The position numbers were made by a program, and so were the translations under genes. This document shows, piece by piece, positions 44,801-55,842 of a stretch of DNA of 64,000 nucleotides. Origin of the DNA: Asterias amurensis (taxonomy: Eukaryota > Echinodermata > Asteroidea > Forcipulatida > Asteriidae); contig NC_092663.1 in NCBI RefSeq assembly GCF_032118995.1, forward strand, positions 434,001 to 498,000, read 5' to 3'. Below the pieces are notes generated by a model. It was not told where the DNA came from, made no database searches, and saw only the letters and a program-made list of their open reading frames with translations. Every line of letters begins with the position of its first letter. Positions within the stretch are counted from its first letter, which is position 1.

Positions 44801-47800
44801 TGTGGCTTAGCAGTGTTGAGAGGTGCTGATGTTTATGCACCAGGAATCATGGCAGCAACACAAGGTGTGTTCAAAGCTTACTACAATAATTGTATTGTAT
44901 TTTATTTTAGTTTATTCTGGAACTGGAACAGACCCCATAATAGAACAAGGCCACAATGCAGTGATGTTTATATGTTGTCTTAGTTGAGTCCAACACCGCG
45001 ATTACACTACATCCAGACAGGTTGAATGAGATCCCACATTTTGTTTACGACCGCAGATCAAGAACTAATAGTGATCCGGCTCCAATCCCACTTTTGAACT
45101 AGATGTACATTGGTAGTGACATCACCGCTCTCGCAAAGAGTTCAAGGGTCACAACTACAGTGCGCCATATTTTCCTGAAAATGTCACAATCTGTCATATT
45201 TTCCTGAAAATGTCACAATCTGTGTTTGTTATCGTTAATTTCAATAGTATTGGCAAAGAAGAAAAGTACATTGTTGGAACGTGTGCACGACTTCTCAGCA
45301 AGCAAGTTGTCAAGATCGTTGAGATAATCAAAAAAGTTCACTCTCGAAAATCATTAGATTGTCCCCCAAAACGTGTTATGTTTAGAACAACAACGATGGA
45401 GGTAGAAATAGATGGGAATGAACAAAACACAGAAGCAAAGCAATTTCCGAACGTAACGATGTATGTATTTAGGGACGCTGAAAAAACAAAACGTTTCTCT
45501 TAGTTCTACTTTTAAAGACATCACTATGTTTATCTAGTGTGTTTTCCCTTTCCTTTACTCAGATATTATTAAAGGAGACAAAGTTTCTGTCTTTGTGGAT
45601 ATTGACAGCCAATGTAGGAAAGGATTGATCCACAGATTCAAAGGAAATAAAGCATTTATTGGTAATGGGTGTGCAGCTATGAGTAGAAAGGATCTTTTTG
45701 TTGGCAACAGCTCTCCAAGGTGAGTAAAACAATTGTTACTGCCATGAACACTTGGGATTTCAATTCACGTCAATCAATTATTATTATTATTATTTATGGT
45801 TTATTTATTGAAACACTGCAATACAGTGCGGCTAAAAGCCAAAATGTGCAGTTTACAAAAATAGTCATTAAAAACTTTACTATAATAATTACAAAAAAAT
45901 GAAACATCAAATGTGAAAACAAAATTTTAGCTCAATTGGTCTAAAACAGCCTTGTCACAACAAGCTGTGTGCCTTCAGAGGTTTCGAAATCAAATTCATG
46001 GAAAATTACTTCCTTCTCAAAAACTACGTTACATGAACTTCAAAGGGAGCTGTTTCTCACAATGTTTATCAACAACTCCCCACTACTAATTACCAAGTAA
46101 GGTTATGTGATAATAATTTGAGTAACTACCAATAGTTCCCACTGTCTTTTATGAGGAAAGACTGAATGAAACACTAATGTGATAGTAATTGCTACAGACA
46201 ACAACGTTGACTAATGTTTTTTTTTTTCTCTTAACTATGGACAAAGGGGGATGGGTGTTCACATGACAGAGCCAATTTTTGATTGTCCATCATTGAATGG
46301 AGTTCTTGTGGACAGGTTGTTCCTTCAAAATCTACCATCCATTGTTGTAAGTCATGTCCTGAATCCTCAGCCAGGCGGAAGACTACTAGATATGTGTGCT
46401 GCTCCAGGTCTGTTTCTCCTCGATATAGAATATTGACATATCCACCTATGCCCCTCATAGCAGTCACTATTTCTTTTATATACCGAATAAAGATTCTTGT
46501 AATCAACAACACTGACTATAGTGAAAGGTCGTCTCCGGAGAAAGGTCGCGCCGTGACACGGAACGCTAGTCATACATGTACATCATACAGTACACATGAA
46601 CTACCTTTTTGCAACCGGCAGGCACAGCTGATTGACTATGCCCTGGGCATAGTAGACTATGACATCGTCTTGATAGAAAAAGGGGGCACAGCTATTTCCC
46701 TGACTCCATTTTTTAACGGATCGGATTAACCTTGTAATTGTTATTGCAATAATCTTTATATTACATGTTAATACAGTGTAACGACGTGTCGTTGCCGAGC
46801 GGATTTGAACATTGGACTCTAGCTTTGGTCTTTCTAATCAGCAGAGTATGGGTTCAAGTCTCGATATCACTTGCGTCCGTGAGCAAGACACTTAACCATT
46901 ATTGCTGCGTTCCTGGAATGGGACGTAAAATCTTACTGTAGGTCCAGTGTGTTTTAATAATGCTTGTAAAAGACCCCAGTGCAGTTATTGTGAAGAGATG
47001 GGGTTAACCCTGGTCTTTCTGGGGTTGATTGGCTGCATAGTGCGCCACAGCACCTTTTAAACCATTACATTATGCTATGTAAAGGAATTAAGTTCATGCT
47101 CCGTATAACTTGCAGGGAAAACCAAATTAAATACTGAGCGCTTTGAGACTTCCATTGGGTGAGATTAAGTGCTTAATATAAGAACTCATTACATTTATTA
47201 TTAGTACAGGTGACCAGTCTTTGAACAATCGGAGTGCCGAGAGTGCATAAACTTTCTCAAGTATCAATACTTTTTTTAACTCTTCACTAAAACCAGGTGG
47301 AAAGACCACTCACTTGGCTACACTCATGAAGGATCAAGGTGTTGTCATTGCATTGGATAAATCCCTGAGTAAGATCAACAAAATCAAGCAAAATGCCAAG
47401 AGGATGGGTCTGAGCTGTATACAAACTTTTGTGTATGACTCAACTAAGGCATGCTGTATGCAAGCCTCATGCAATTCAGGTAAGATTTGATAAACAGTCC
47501 AAACTGTGTTCTTAGAGCCATATAATGAAAGGATATTTTTAGATACAACGAGTAGTACCAGCATTTAAAGTCACCTGGAAATATAATTTATAAGAGTAAA
47601 TGTATGTCAACAATAAAACAATTTTGTTAGTAATTGTTTGGCACAATTTATATGTTTAAAAAATAGATGTTTGGGGAGTGTTTGTCTTTCCTTTGTGACG
47701 TCAATCGAGGCAGACTTTGCCCTGATCAAACATCGACCCCCCTCGATTTTGCCTGCAATGCGTAGAGTAAACACACGTGCAAAGTACATGTTAGTCCAAG

Positions 47801-50800
47801 TCATGAGTTGACACCGTTAAAAAAACAGTTTTTTTCTTGCATTTTTCCGGCAATGCTGGATGCAGCAAAACAACTAAGGATGGGGTCAGTTTGCATAGTC
47901 AGACTCACAAGAGCAATAGTGGCTCAGTCGGACGTCTTTTTCAGTGCTGTGCAGCGAACACTTTGAGCCATTGTGCTTCAAATTCGAAATACACCACACA
48001 TTATTTGGACATAAAGAGAAAAGTTATTCTAAAACATGACGCCATCCCAACAATTTTTTCAGTTAGTGGGTAGTCGACAAAGGTACCTGAAAGAAATACC
48101 TTTTTTTAGCCTACGCCAAGCATCACGATTTTTTGCTGGCACTGCATGCAATTCACCCTGCAGGGTAATCCGAGTGGGCTGCCCGCACAGCAGCCGTAAG
48201 TGCGTGCAGTCTGCGTCATGGACCGTAGGTATCAGACGTAGTATAAGGGGCCAGACTACACTTTTTCTCTTCAAATATTGCGCCCCAGATTTATGTCACA
48301 AACAGTGCCCTCTTTGGTCCAGGCCTACTCTTAAATTTGTAAATAACATAATAACTAATTTTTAAGAACCTTAGTTAACTGTTTATTCACATTCCACTCA
48401 TCAAAACACATTCTTAGTGACAAAGGCTTTATTTTGACAAAATAGCACTTCCAGGTGACTTTAAAGACACTGGATACTATTGGTAATTATTAAATTAATT
48501 GTATTATAAATATTTCTGCTACTCCTGTGTGAGTTATTAGGCAAACTAGTAATTTAAAGGCAGTGGACACTATTGGTAATTACTCAAAATAATTATTAGC
48601 ATAAAACCTTACTTGTTTATTTGTAATGGGGACTGGTTGATAGTGTTTTTTCTTTCATCATTATCTCGCAACTTCACCGATCGATTGAGCTTAACTCCTC
48701 ACAGGTTTGTTATTTTATACATATGTTGAAATACAAGAAGTGAGAAGTTGTGTCTTTGCCAATTACCAAAAAGGTGTCCAGTGTCTTTAATTTGAATTGC
48801 TTTCTAAACTTCATTTCACTAGATGCACCACCGTTTAGTCCTGAGTCGTTTGACTATATACTTCTTGATGCTCCATGCAGTGGACTTGGTCAACGACCTC
48901 AGATGGCCAACCAACTTCAACTCAGTGAAGTCAAATCTTACCCTGCTTATCAGCGACAATTTTTTTCAACGGTATGTACTCAATTTGTGATGTTCACATG
49001 AACAGTGTGTGTGGTTGTGGGTGTGCGTGCATGGTGTTATGGTTTTGTGATTTGTGCGTGTGCACTGGAGGGTTTGTATGACCTACCCTCCGAGGACATT
49101 TTTCAATAAAGACAATAGGTCCTCACTATTCGGTTCTTTGTTTTCATGGGTCTTCACTACTTTGTGTACAAAACCAATAGGGATTGCTTTAATACAGGAA
49201 CAAATGAAGTACAATAGGTGTCCGCTAACGTAATGGCCAAACATGACTGTGTGCGTGTTTGCGTGGGTAACTATCCACATTCTAATGGGGACCTATAACA
49301 AAAGGGGCATTGGTTCACAGCTGCTATCACAAAGAGTCAACAAAGGAGGGTCCATGATTGCAGGTGTTTACACGCTTGTGTGTGTGTGTACAAATTATAA
49401 CTCAGAAGGACTCAAAACTTTCTATGTGGATTGGTCTTGGGATCCCCCCCCCACCCCAACTGGTCTCATCCATTTGGCAAACAAATTTGTCCTTATAGCT
49501 AAAACAAAGGAAATGTTGTCTGAGCAATGTCTCGAGAAGTACTTGCCATATCAACTCCTCATCATCATCATGTTGAGCGCCATCTAGAAGCTTGAGCCTG
49601 CCCAGTGATTTTTCTCCAGATGTTCCGGTCCAGCATGCAGGAGCGTAGTTCTTCAGCGCTGGTCAAGCCGGTGTCTCGTTTTAATGTGTCTACAAAGGAG
49701 AGGCATATTCTTCCACGCGAAGCCTTGCCTTGCCTTGTGTGGGCTCCCAGAGGATGGTTGGGCAAGCGGTAAGCTCTGAGTGGCGGACACAGTGCCCAGC
49801 AAGCTTGGGGCGGCGTTCACGGATCTTCTCTGTGGCCTTTGGCCAGCCAGCCATCAACTCCTAACTTGGTCTTTGTTTGTGGATTGGTCTTGGGATCCCC
49901 CCTCTTACCCCAAGAGGTCTGTAAATGTCGTATTACAGGCAAACAATATGGTCATTATGGATAAAACCAAAGGAAATGTTGTCTGAGCAATATCTCAAAA
50001 AGTACTTGTCATATCGACACCAAACTTGGTTTGTGGATTGGTCTTTGTTTGTGGATTGGTCTTGGGATCCCAAGATGCCTATTACTTTTGCACCCTAGGC
50101 CAAATGTCAACGTTATTACGGCTTAAACAAAATAAGTGTTGCCTTCCCACCCTACTATCCCCTCTGCTTTCCCTCACCCCCCCCCCCCCCCCCTCACCCC
50201 CCCTCACCATCTCACCTTTTCACCCATTGGTCTTTACCACCTAACTGGCAGAGTATCCTCTGTACATTATTGGTTACACAACACTGGCTAAGAAGATTTG
50301 TGAACAAAGTACTAACTATGTTCTACATGTGTCAAGTGTCAAGAAACGGACTGGCTTGTAGGGCATTTGTGTTTCCAAACTTGACTTTTCTTGTTTTATT
50401 GGACTTTCTGACGTGATTGAATCTTTTCTCAGGCTGTTAAGTTGTTACGTCCAGGAGGCTACCTTGTGTATAGCACATGCACTATCACATTAGGAGAAAA
50501 TGAAGAAATAGTCAGTTGGGCTCTCAACGATTATCCACAACTTCAGCTCTGTGAACAGGTCAGTTAATCACATTTCTTTACTTCAATACAAAATATTCCA
50601 GCTCCCACCAGGGCTATAAAAAAAATTGGGAGTGTCTAGCCGTGAGCTTGTGAGGAGTTGGGAGCCAGTATACAATTTCTCATCGTTTTCACGAATTGAC
50701 TATTTGTCCCCTGTAGCCAAAAATGTTTGTTTGGAGAAAATCGCGTTTGAAGTTATGCTAACTTTCAAATCACTGGTTGGTAGACGTTTCGATATTTAAT

Positions 50801-51827
50801 CTTTGAAATGTTTACATATCAGGAAAGTAGAGATCCTAAATCATACAAATCTGTTTCCAATTTTGTCCATAATGGTTTAATTAATGAGTAATTATTCAAT
50901 TAACAAAAGTGTCTCTTCGTGAAAACTGTACAAAACATGGTCTGTGTGCAGCACGTCGTGTTGCTGTTTGTGAAAACGCAAAAGCCGTATCACCTACTTT
51001 TTTCGCTGTGCAAGGGGAAATTTTCACATGTTAGAGCAATACACAAAGTGGCTGTTCATGGAAACAAAAAAACAAGTTTTGGCCATTGTGGTCGTTTGGG
51101 GCCATGCGTAAACAATGTAGGTCAAAGAATTTTGCCCTTCGTGAAACCATAAAAAGCCGGAGCACTCGTTTTTGGCTCTGTGCCAGCCGTGTATTCAACG
51201 CACAAAAGGGACATGCAAGTACATGCAAGTCCAAGTCGTTGAGTTTGTACGTTTCGAAAAAGTTGTTTTCTTGCACTTTTCCGACAATGCCGACAAAGTG
51301 TATTGCTGCTGGATGCAGCAAAACAACTAAAGATGGGGTCAGTCTGCATGGCTGGTCAGACTCACAAGAGTAATAGTGCCTAGTGGTCCGATCCAACGTC
51401 TTTCTCAGCACTGTGCAGCATTTTCTCTTCAAATATCACGCCTCGATTGACGTAACAAACAGCGCCCTCTCGGGTCGGAGCCTACTCTTAAATTTGTAAA
51501 TAAGATAATAACTAATTGTTTTGAACCTTAGTTAACTGTTTATTTCACATTCTATAGTGACAAAAGCTTTATTTTGACAAAAAACCGCTTCCAGGTGACT
51601 TTAAAGTACATCAATATCGTTTAATTTTGAACATGTGTTCTCTTTATGGATAGGTTCCTCATCTGGGTGGTATAGGTTTACTAGGAACAATGCTCCAACC
51701 TGACCAGTTGTGTAAACTGCAGCGTTTTCATGGAGTTTCACCAATGATATCATGTGCAAACGGACATAGTGACAACGATACAATTGGCTTCTTCGTTGCT
51801 AAGTTTGTAAAACAATTTCCAAGTTAA
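41877..51827 (+). CDS. NSUN6: tRNA (cytosine-5) methyltransferase NSUN6
   Basis: SAM-dependent RNA m5C methyltransferase; in mammals it modifies C72 of tRNA-Cys and tRNA-Thr and some mRNA sites. Exons: 41877-41954, 43318-43473, 44654-44864, 45563-45719, 46247-46407, 47297-47479, 48823-48971, 50433-50558, 51654-51827 (TAA). Frames join throughout to 464 residues (human 469). Visible: PUA domain with QCGLAVLRGADVYAPGI (exon 3) and GNGCAAMSRKD (exon 4); RGMGVHMTEP; SAM motif DMCAAPGGKT split across exons 5 and 6; the Cys motif DAPCSGLGQRP; catalytic YSTCTIT; end DTIGFFVAKFVKQF. The acceptor of exon 5 is CAAAG, without the usual pyrimidine just before AG. Introns hold SINEs, two THAP-type elements and a LINE piece. 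Confidence 0.96.
42146..42190 (+). ncRNA. Hammerhead-ribozyme-like motif (Penelope-type remnant)
   Basis: CTGACGA (42151-42157) and GAAAC (42177-42181) bracket a 6-bp stem GACTAG/CTAGTC with loop AGCAAG. GTCTC before and GAGAC after can pair as stem I, and the short GAAAC-GTT junction matches the minimal hammerheads known from Penelope-like retroelements. The fit to the active consensus is imperfect, so this is treated as a fossil. No reverse transcriptase frame was seen beside it. Confidence 0.4.
43635..43770 (+). mobile_element. Family A MITE, right-half fragment
   Basis: TGACCAATTGAGTCCAAATG, GTGAGAAGACTGGTCTTTGA, then AGTGCCTTTTTAA. Left half absent. NSUN6 intron 2. Confidence 0.82.
44107..44290. 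mobile_element. GGGCCCAATTTCATGGC family, degenerate copy
   Basis: GGCCCAGTTTAATGGCTCTG on the left, TAGCGTTCAATTTCCTGCTT on the right. The next element begins at once, at about 44292. Confidence 0.6.
44292..44575. mobile_element. MITE with GAGCAAGTTCGAGTG-like ends, copy 2
   Basis: Interior about 90 percent identical by eye to 15161-15468, with right end GTGCACACTCGAACTTGCTC. The left terminus is missing. Confidence 0.82.
45165..45223 (+). repeat. 29-bp tandem duplication
   Basis: CATATTTTCCTGAAAATGTC plus ACAATCTGT occurs twice in a row in NSUN6 intron 3, at the start of a 97-codon open frame that has no recognised homology. Confidence 0.85.
45905..46150 (-). mobile_element. Family A MITE, partial copy
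   Basis: From AAATTTTAGCTCAATTGGTC to GTTCCCACTGTCTTTTA, reverse orientation; the first ~110 bp are missing. Ends about 95 bp before NSUN6 exon 5. Confidence 0.85.
46785..47090 (+). mobile_element. tRNA-derived SINE (tRNA-Ser-like head)
   Basis: Head TCGTTGCCGAGCGGATTTG with B box GGGTTCAAGTCTC, then CCGTGAGCAAGACACTTAAC and GGGTTGATTGGCTGCATAG. Full-length style copy in NSUN6 intron 5. Confidence 0.85.
47569..48460 (+). mobile_element. Kolobok-type DNA transposon with THAP remnant, copy 1
   Basis: Exact inverted ends AGTCACCTGGAA and TTCCAGGTGACT, flanked by TTAA (47565-47568, 48461-48464); 892 bp. The middle (near 47850-47920) has a piece matching the THAP-coding start of copy 2 but lacking its first codons. 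TTAA duplications plus a THAP domain are the marks of Kolobok. Non-autonomous. In NSUN6 intron 6. Confidence 0.85.
48463..48790 (+). mobile_element. Family A MITE pieces beside the Kolobok-type element
   Basis: A lone end TTAAAGACACTGGATACTAT begins at the TTAA of the preceding element. A second, internally deleted copy runs from TTAAAGGCAGTGGACACTAT (48554) to AGGTGTCCAGTGTCTTTAA (48790), only 32 bp before NSUN6 exon 7. Confidence 0.85.
49380..50080 (+). repeat. Direct repeat split by a LINE fragment
   Basis: GTGGATTGGTCTTGGGATCC and CAAAGGAAATGTTGTCTGAG recur at about 49425/49505 and 49875/49970, with further copies of the first word near 50030-50065. The period of about 460 bp includes the antisense LINE piece 49566-49850. 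It ends before a C-rich run (50168-50190). Confidence 0.75.
49566..49850 (-). mobile_element. LINE C-terminal coding fragment (RTE/jockey-like)
   Basis: The - strand frame reads RERRPKLAGHCVRHSEL, then ILWEPTQGKA and a zinc-poor tail SFVDTLKRDTGLTSAEEL, RSCMLDRNIWRKI. The AGHC-R signature is typical of the very C-terminus of many non-LTR polyproteins. An isolated fragment in NSUN6 intron 7. Confidence 0.8.
51180..51600 (+). mobile_element. Kolobok-type element with THAP start, copy 2
   Basis: ATG at 51287 opens a 28-codon frame MPTKCIAAGCSKTTKDGVS followed by LHGW: the Cys-x4-Cys and SLH-W opening of a THAP zinc finger. The right end is TTCCAGGTGACT plus TTAA (51601-51604), as in copy 1. The left terminus was not found; the preceding 50930-51180 has internal GTGAAAAC...GCTGTGC repeats and may belong to it. 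Confidence 0.75.
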
Positions 51828-51967
51828 AATTAATAAATTAAACAAGCCTTTCTTAGGAAGTTTAAGATTTTTTTTCGTAGCTTTGTACTGCTCGATCCAT
51901 AGAAGATAATAGGAATGACATGGGTAAACATCTACCACATCCATAATTTTTTCCTAGAGTCACATCA

Positions 51968-52290
51968 AGACCCAATTTCATAGCACTGCTTCGCGGCCAA
52001 TTTTGTGCTTACTATGTGATTTCCATTTCATAGCGCTGCTAACCGCAAGCACACGAAAAGGCATACTAACCTTCCAGGGGTCGATTTCACAAAGGTAGTC
52101 CTAACTTAGGACTAGTCCTAAGCAATGCTAAGAGATAGGACCAGTCCTAAGTTAGGACCAGTAACTCATCCTAACTTAGGACTGGTCCTATCTCTTAGCA
52201 TTGCCTAGGACTAGTCCTAAGTTAGGACTACCTTTGTGAAATCCACCCCTGGGCTTACTGCACAAAAATAAATGATGTCACAATGGAAAT
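51968..52290. mobile_element. GGGCCCAATTTCATGGC family copy interrupted by a hairpin MITE
   Basis: GACCCAATTTCATAGCACTG to CACAATGGAAATCCATGG, closely related to 39982-40220. The palindromic element 52078-52251 is inserted at CCAGG/GGCTTAC. Confidence 0.82.
52078..52251. mobile_element. TTCACAAAG-family MITE, near-perfect palindrome
   Basis: Arms of about 80 bp (GGGGTCGATTTCACAAAGGT, CCTAACTTAGGACTAGTCCT, AGCAATGCTAAGAGATAGGA) repeat inverted with almost no mismatch around a short ACCAGTAACTCATCC centre. The youngest-looking of the four copies. Confidence 0.93.
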
Positions 52291-52306
52291 CCATGGTAAA
52301 CACGCA

Positions 52307-52481
52307 ATAGACCTTATGCATTGACGTCATCCAGCCGCCGTCTTAGAGGAAAAACGGTGATGAAACAATGGAGACGCACGGATTTGTACGCGCGGCACAC
52401 AGTATTGGCCAATGAACAACCTCCTTTTAACCTCTTGGTGAGGGCGCCCTACTGAAATGACGTCATGTGCATAAGGTCTAT
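52307..52481. mobile_element. MITE with ATAGACCTTATGCA ends
   Basis: Left ATAGACCTTATGCATTGACG, right CGTCATGTGCATAAGGTCTA plus T: TIRs of about 24 bp, 175 bp overall. No other copy seen in the window. Confidence 0.85.
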
Positions 52482-52499
52482 ATGGCGGCCAATTTTTTG

Positions 52500-52858
52500 A
52501 ATTTGAGCTCAATTGGTCGTCAAAGTTACGAGATAATAATGAAAAAAAAAACACCCTTGTCACACAAAGTTGTGTGCTTTCAGAAGCTTGATTTTGAGCC
52601 CTCAAAATCTAATTCTGAGGTCTCAAAATCAAATTCGGGGGAAATCTCTTCTTTCTCAAAAACTACGTCACTTCAGAGGAAGCCGTTTCTCACAATGGTT
52701 AATACTACCAACCTCTCCCCATTGTTTCATTATTATCTCGCAACTCCGACGACCAATTGAGCTCAAATTTTCACAGGTTTTTTATTTTATGATACAGTGA
52801 GATACACTAAGTGAGAAGACTGGTCTTTGTTAATTACCAATAGTGTCCATTGTCTTTA
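52500..52858. mobile_element. Family A MITE made of two joined copies
   Basis: A - oriented second half (TTTGAGCTCAATTGGTCGTC to CAACCTCTCCCCATT) runs directly into a + oriented second half (GTTTCATTATTATCTCGCAA to TAGTGTCCATTGTCTTTA). Confidence 0.85.
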
Positions 52859-53070
52859 TCTAAAACTAATAAAAATAGGCAAACAAATTTTGCTTAGAAG
52901 ATAGATAAAAAAGACAAAAAGAGTTCAAGTTGTTGTTGCTGGCATGCAGGCTTCAATTTTATTTTACCAAACACTGAACTATAAAAAGCACGTTTCAAAT
53001 AATAGTAAACATATTGTAATGGTCCAATAGGAAGCAATATTACTCACATGCAAGAAGAGTATGACTGAGC

Positions 53071-53459
53071 TTAAAGGAACACGTTGCCTTGGATCGCTGA
53101 GTTGGTCTTTGAAAAGCGTTTGAATCCGTTTGTTATGAAATGTAAATGGTTAGATAGATAATTTACAAGTAGATTATAAAGATACACACAAACATGCCTT
53201 GAAATTGCACGGTTTTCCTTTTACGTCGTGAAGAAACAGTCTGCCATTTTGTAGAGCCAAAATTTTTACTCCTTTAAAATGACTGTTAGCTCGCGACTTA
53301 AAAGGAAAACCGTGTAATTTCGTGAGATACTTATGAGGATCATTATATTCTACTTTTGAAATATCTTTCTGACCATATGCATTTCATAACAAACGGTTTC
53401 AAACGCTTCTCGAAGATCAAGTTGTAAGTTGTCAGATCCAAGGCAACGCGTTTCTTTAA
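53071..53459. mobile_element. TTAA foldback element, AGGAACACGTTGCCTTGGAT family
   Basis: TTAAAGGAACACGTTGCCTT at the left and AAGGCAACGCGTTTCTTTAA at the right; inner arms GAAATTGCACGGTTTTCCTT and AAGGAAAACCGTGTAATTTC. TTAA flanks as in family A but different sequence. Partial relative at 11225-11351. Confidence 0.88.
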
Positions 53460-53555
53460 CTTGATCTTCTGATGAATTGGCCAACGAATCGATGGAAACA
53501 CTTGTAAGCCCTATAACCACACTGCAATTAACTAAAGCCCAATTAGGTGAGTAGT

Positions 53556-53766
53556 AGGGCCCAATTTCACGATTCTGCTTACCGCAGAATTCTTTGCTTA
53601 CAGCCCACAGAATTTTGTATTTTACAGGTATCGTGAGCACAGAACTTTGTGGTAAGCAGAGCCATGAAATTGAACCTATGGTCGGTTTCACAAAGCGTTA
53701 AGACTAGTCCTAGGAGTTATTCAAAATTTAGTCTAGTCTAAATTAACTCTTTGTGAAACCCACATA
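53556..53766. mobile_element. Two short MITEs side by side
   Basis: 53556-53680 is a small GGGCCCAATTTCA...TGAAATTGAACC copy. 53684-53766 is a small TTCACAAAG-family palindrome (GTCGGTTTCACAAAGCGTTA / AACTCTTTGTGAAACCCAC). Confidence 0.82.
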
Positions 53767-53767
53767 A

Positions 53768-54300
53768 GGGCCCATTTTCCTGAAGCTGGGTACTATTTGC
53801 AGGACAGTTACACAAAACACAATGTCCACAGATTTACATCAAACTTACACGGTTTGAAGATAATGATGGTAGAAAGCGTACCTTAAAATATCACTAAGTT
53901 GCTGTAAATTTTTAGAGGAAAACAAGTCACAAAAATAGTTTTTGTCTCAGGACCCGAAAATTGTTAATGCGTGTAAACGTATTTTCGTAAAATTGTTAAA
54001 TATTCTCAAAAACTACAGCAACTCAGCAAGTAATATTTTAAGGGGAGCCTTCTAATATCATTATTTTCAAGCTGTGTACGTTAAATATAAATATGTGGAC
54101 ATTGTCCTGCAAGTAGTACCCAGCAGACAAAAACATGCTAAACAAATTTCTTCATTTTATAAGCAATAACTTTATGGGGCAAGTACCAGTTGCAACAATG
54201 TAAACTTTATGGAGTTATGTTGGCCGGTAAAGTAAGATTTTTATGTGCTTAGCAAGTTATTATGCCTACAGGCTTTTTGAAATCGGGTCCCGTTTGTAAT
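53768..54300. mobile_element. GGGCCCAATTTCAT-type copy with a nested foldback element
   Basis: GGGCCCATTTTCCTGAAGCT and TTTTTGAAATCGGGTCCC are the ends. 53783-54122 is a full TGGGTACTATTTGCAGGAC-family foldback inserted next to the left arm, with its own ends GGGTACTA and TAGTACCC. Confidence 0.78.
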
Positions 54301-54421
54301 GTACTAAGCGTAAACAGATTTATCTTATAATTGCCCACCCAATACAGCAAAACTGTCCGTGTCATGCTTATAATTGAGAAGTGCATGCGACACATTTGTC
54401 TTGCTCTGCCCAAATTTGCAG

Positions 54422-55488
54422 ACACACACTTAAGACACAACAAACCATGTGGGAACACCCCCCTCTCCCTGAGCTGGATGGATACAACGACTGAACAGTT
54501 CAAACTGATTGAAACAGTATGTTTGAGAGGGTCTCCAAGGGTAATTCAAAGTTTGTGGTGCACTCATTTTTCAACAGATACACATTAGCAGTGGACTCTT
54601 GTGTCTCTTGGTGTAAAATGTGTCTTTATTTGATACTCTTTTAGAGCGAAATTTGAAACGGATTACAACAAATGGGTATGTACATTCCAAAGAGGAATTT
54701 TTGCATCAGTCAAAGGACAATTTCAAATAAATATCAGTGAAGGATTAAAATGAACAAAACAATTTCTTGTACAAAATGAACATGTACATGTACCAAGGAT
54801 GTTGACATACACAGTGGAAGGGTTACAAATAAAATGGCATTTTACACAATTTTAACTCGAGGTGAGAGACTTGTGATTTCTTTATAAGGACTTTATTTGT
54901 GAGTGCACCATAAAAGTTAATTAACATTGCCAAACTGACCCAAAAAGCAAAAGTGGCTTAAGACAAATCTGAGGTCCTTGTTCTTCCCAACGCCCGCAGT
55001 TTTACTCAAATCAGCTGAGGAGTATGTATAATACTTAATCCATAAAGGGGTTTATATTAGTAATCAAAAAGTGATCTAGGAATGAATAAATACAAAATAT
55101 TGGCAATTTGGTTTAACCATAACTTCAGGGAAGTTTGATTTAATAATCTTTAAATTAGAATCGCCCTCACCCCAAAAAAACAAACCCAACCCAAAACAGT
55201 CTTCACCACCACTGACCATAATACATTGATCTTTTAAATCTTTAGATTAACAAACCAACTGATGATGAAAATTAGCCCACTGCATTGGTGTCACTCTTGT
55301 TCTAGATGCTTAATTCTGTCACAGAAGGATATAAAGAGAAACTGTTATTATTTCTGGAGGAAAGATTGATGAAGGGGAATTTGGAAGAACTGAGGAAAGG
55401 AAAGTGCATTAAAACCATACACTGCAAATCAGCTTTTAAGGATGTTTGCTCACATATTATGGGAAAAGCACCAATAATAATACAATAG
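54422..55488 (+). CDS. Possible last two exons of an unrecognised gene
   Basis: Exon 54422-54517 follows AATTTGCAG and has donor GTATGT. Exon 55307-55488 follows TTGTTCTAG and ends in TAG. The phase-0 join gives SLSWMDTTTEQFKLIET then MLNSVTEGYKEKLLLFLEE, RLMKGNLEELRKGKC and a short basic end, a helical, Glu/Lys-rich chain. No family is recognised and upstream exons were not found. A family A MITE starts 7 bp after the stop. Confidence 0.3.
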
Positions 55489-55494
55489 TTAAAT

Positions 55495-55842
55495 TTAAAG
55501 GCAGTGGACACTATTGGTAATTACTCATAATTATTAGCATAAAACCTTACTTGGTAACGAGTAATGGGGAGCTGTTGATAGTATACAACATTGTGAGAAA
55601 CGGTTCCCTCTGAAGTAACATAGTTTTCAAGAAAGAAGTAATTTTCCACAAATTTGATTTGAGTCCTCGGTATATTTTGAGGTCGCAAAACCAAGCATCT
55701 GAAAGCACTTTTTTCTTTCATTATTATCTCGCAACTTCGACAACCAATTGAGCTCAAATTTGCACAGGTTTGTTATTTTGTTGAGCTACACTAAGTGAGA
55801 AGACTGGTCTTTGATATTACCAATAGTGTCCAGTGTCTTTAA
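55495..55842 (+). mobile_element. TTAA foldback MITE, family A, copy near 55.5 kb
   Basis: TTAAAGGCAGTGGACACTAT to TGTCCAGTGTCTTTAA with TTAA at both ends (55495-55498, 55839-55842). Slightly shortened in the middle. Confidence 0.93.

Noticed and set aside
45210-45503. A 97-codon + frame as a gene in NSUN6 intron 3
   Set aside because: It begins in a 29-bp tandem duplication and includes the recurring ATGGAGGTAGAAATA motif; no homology or splice context, so more likely repeat sequence.
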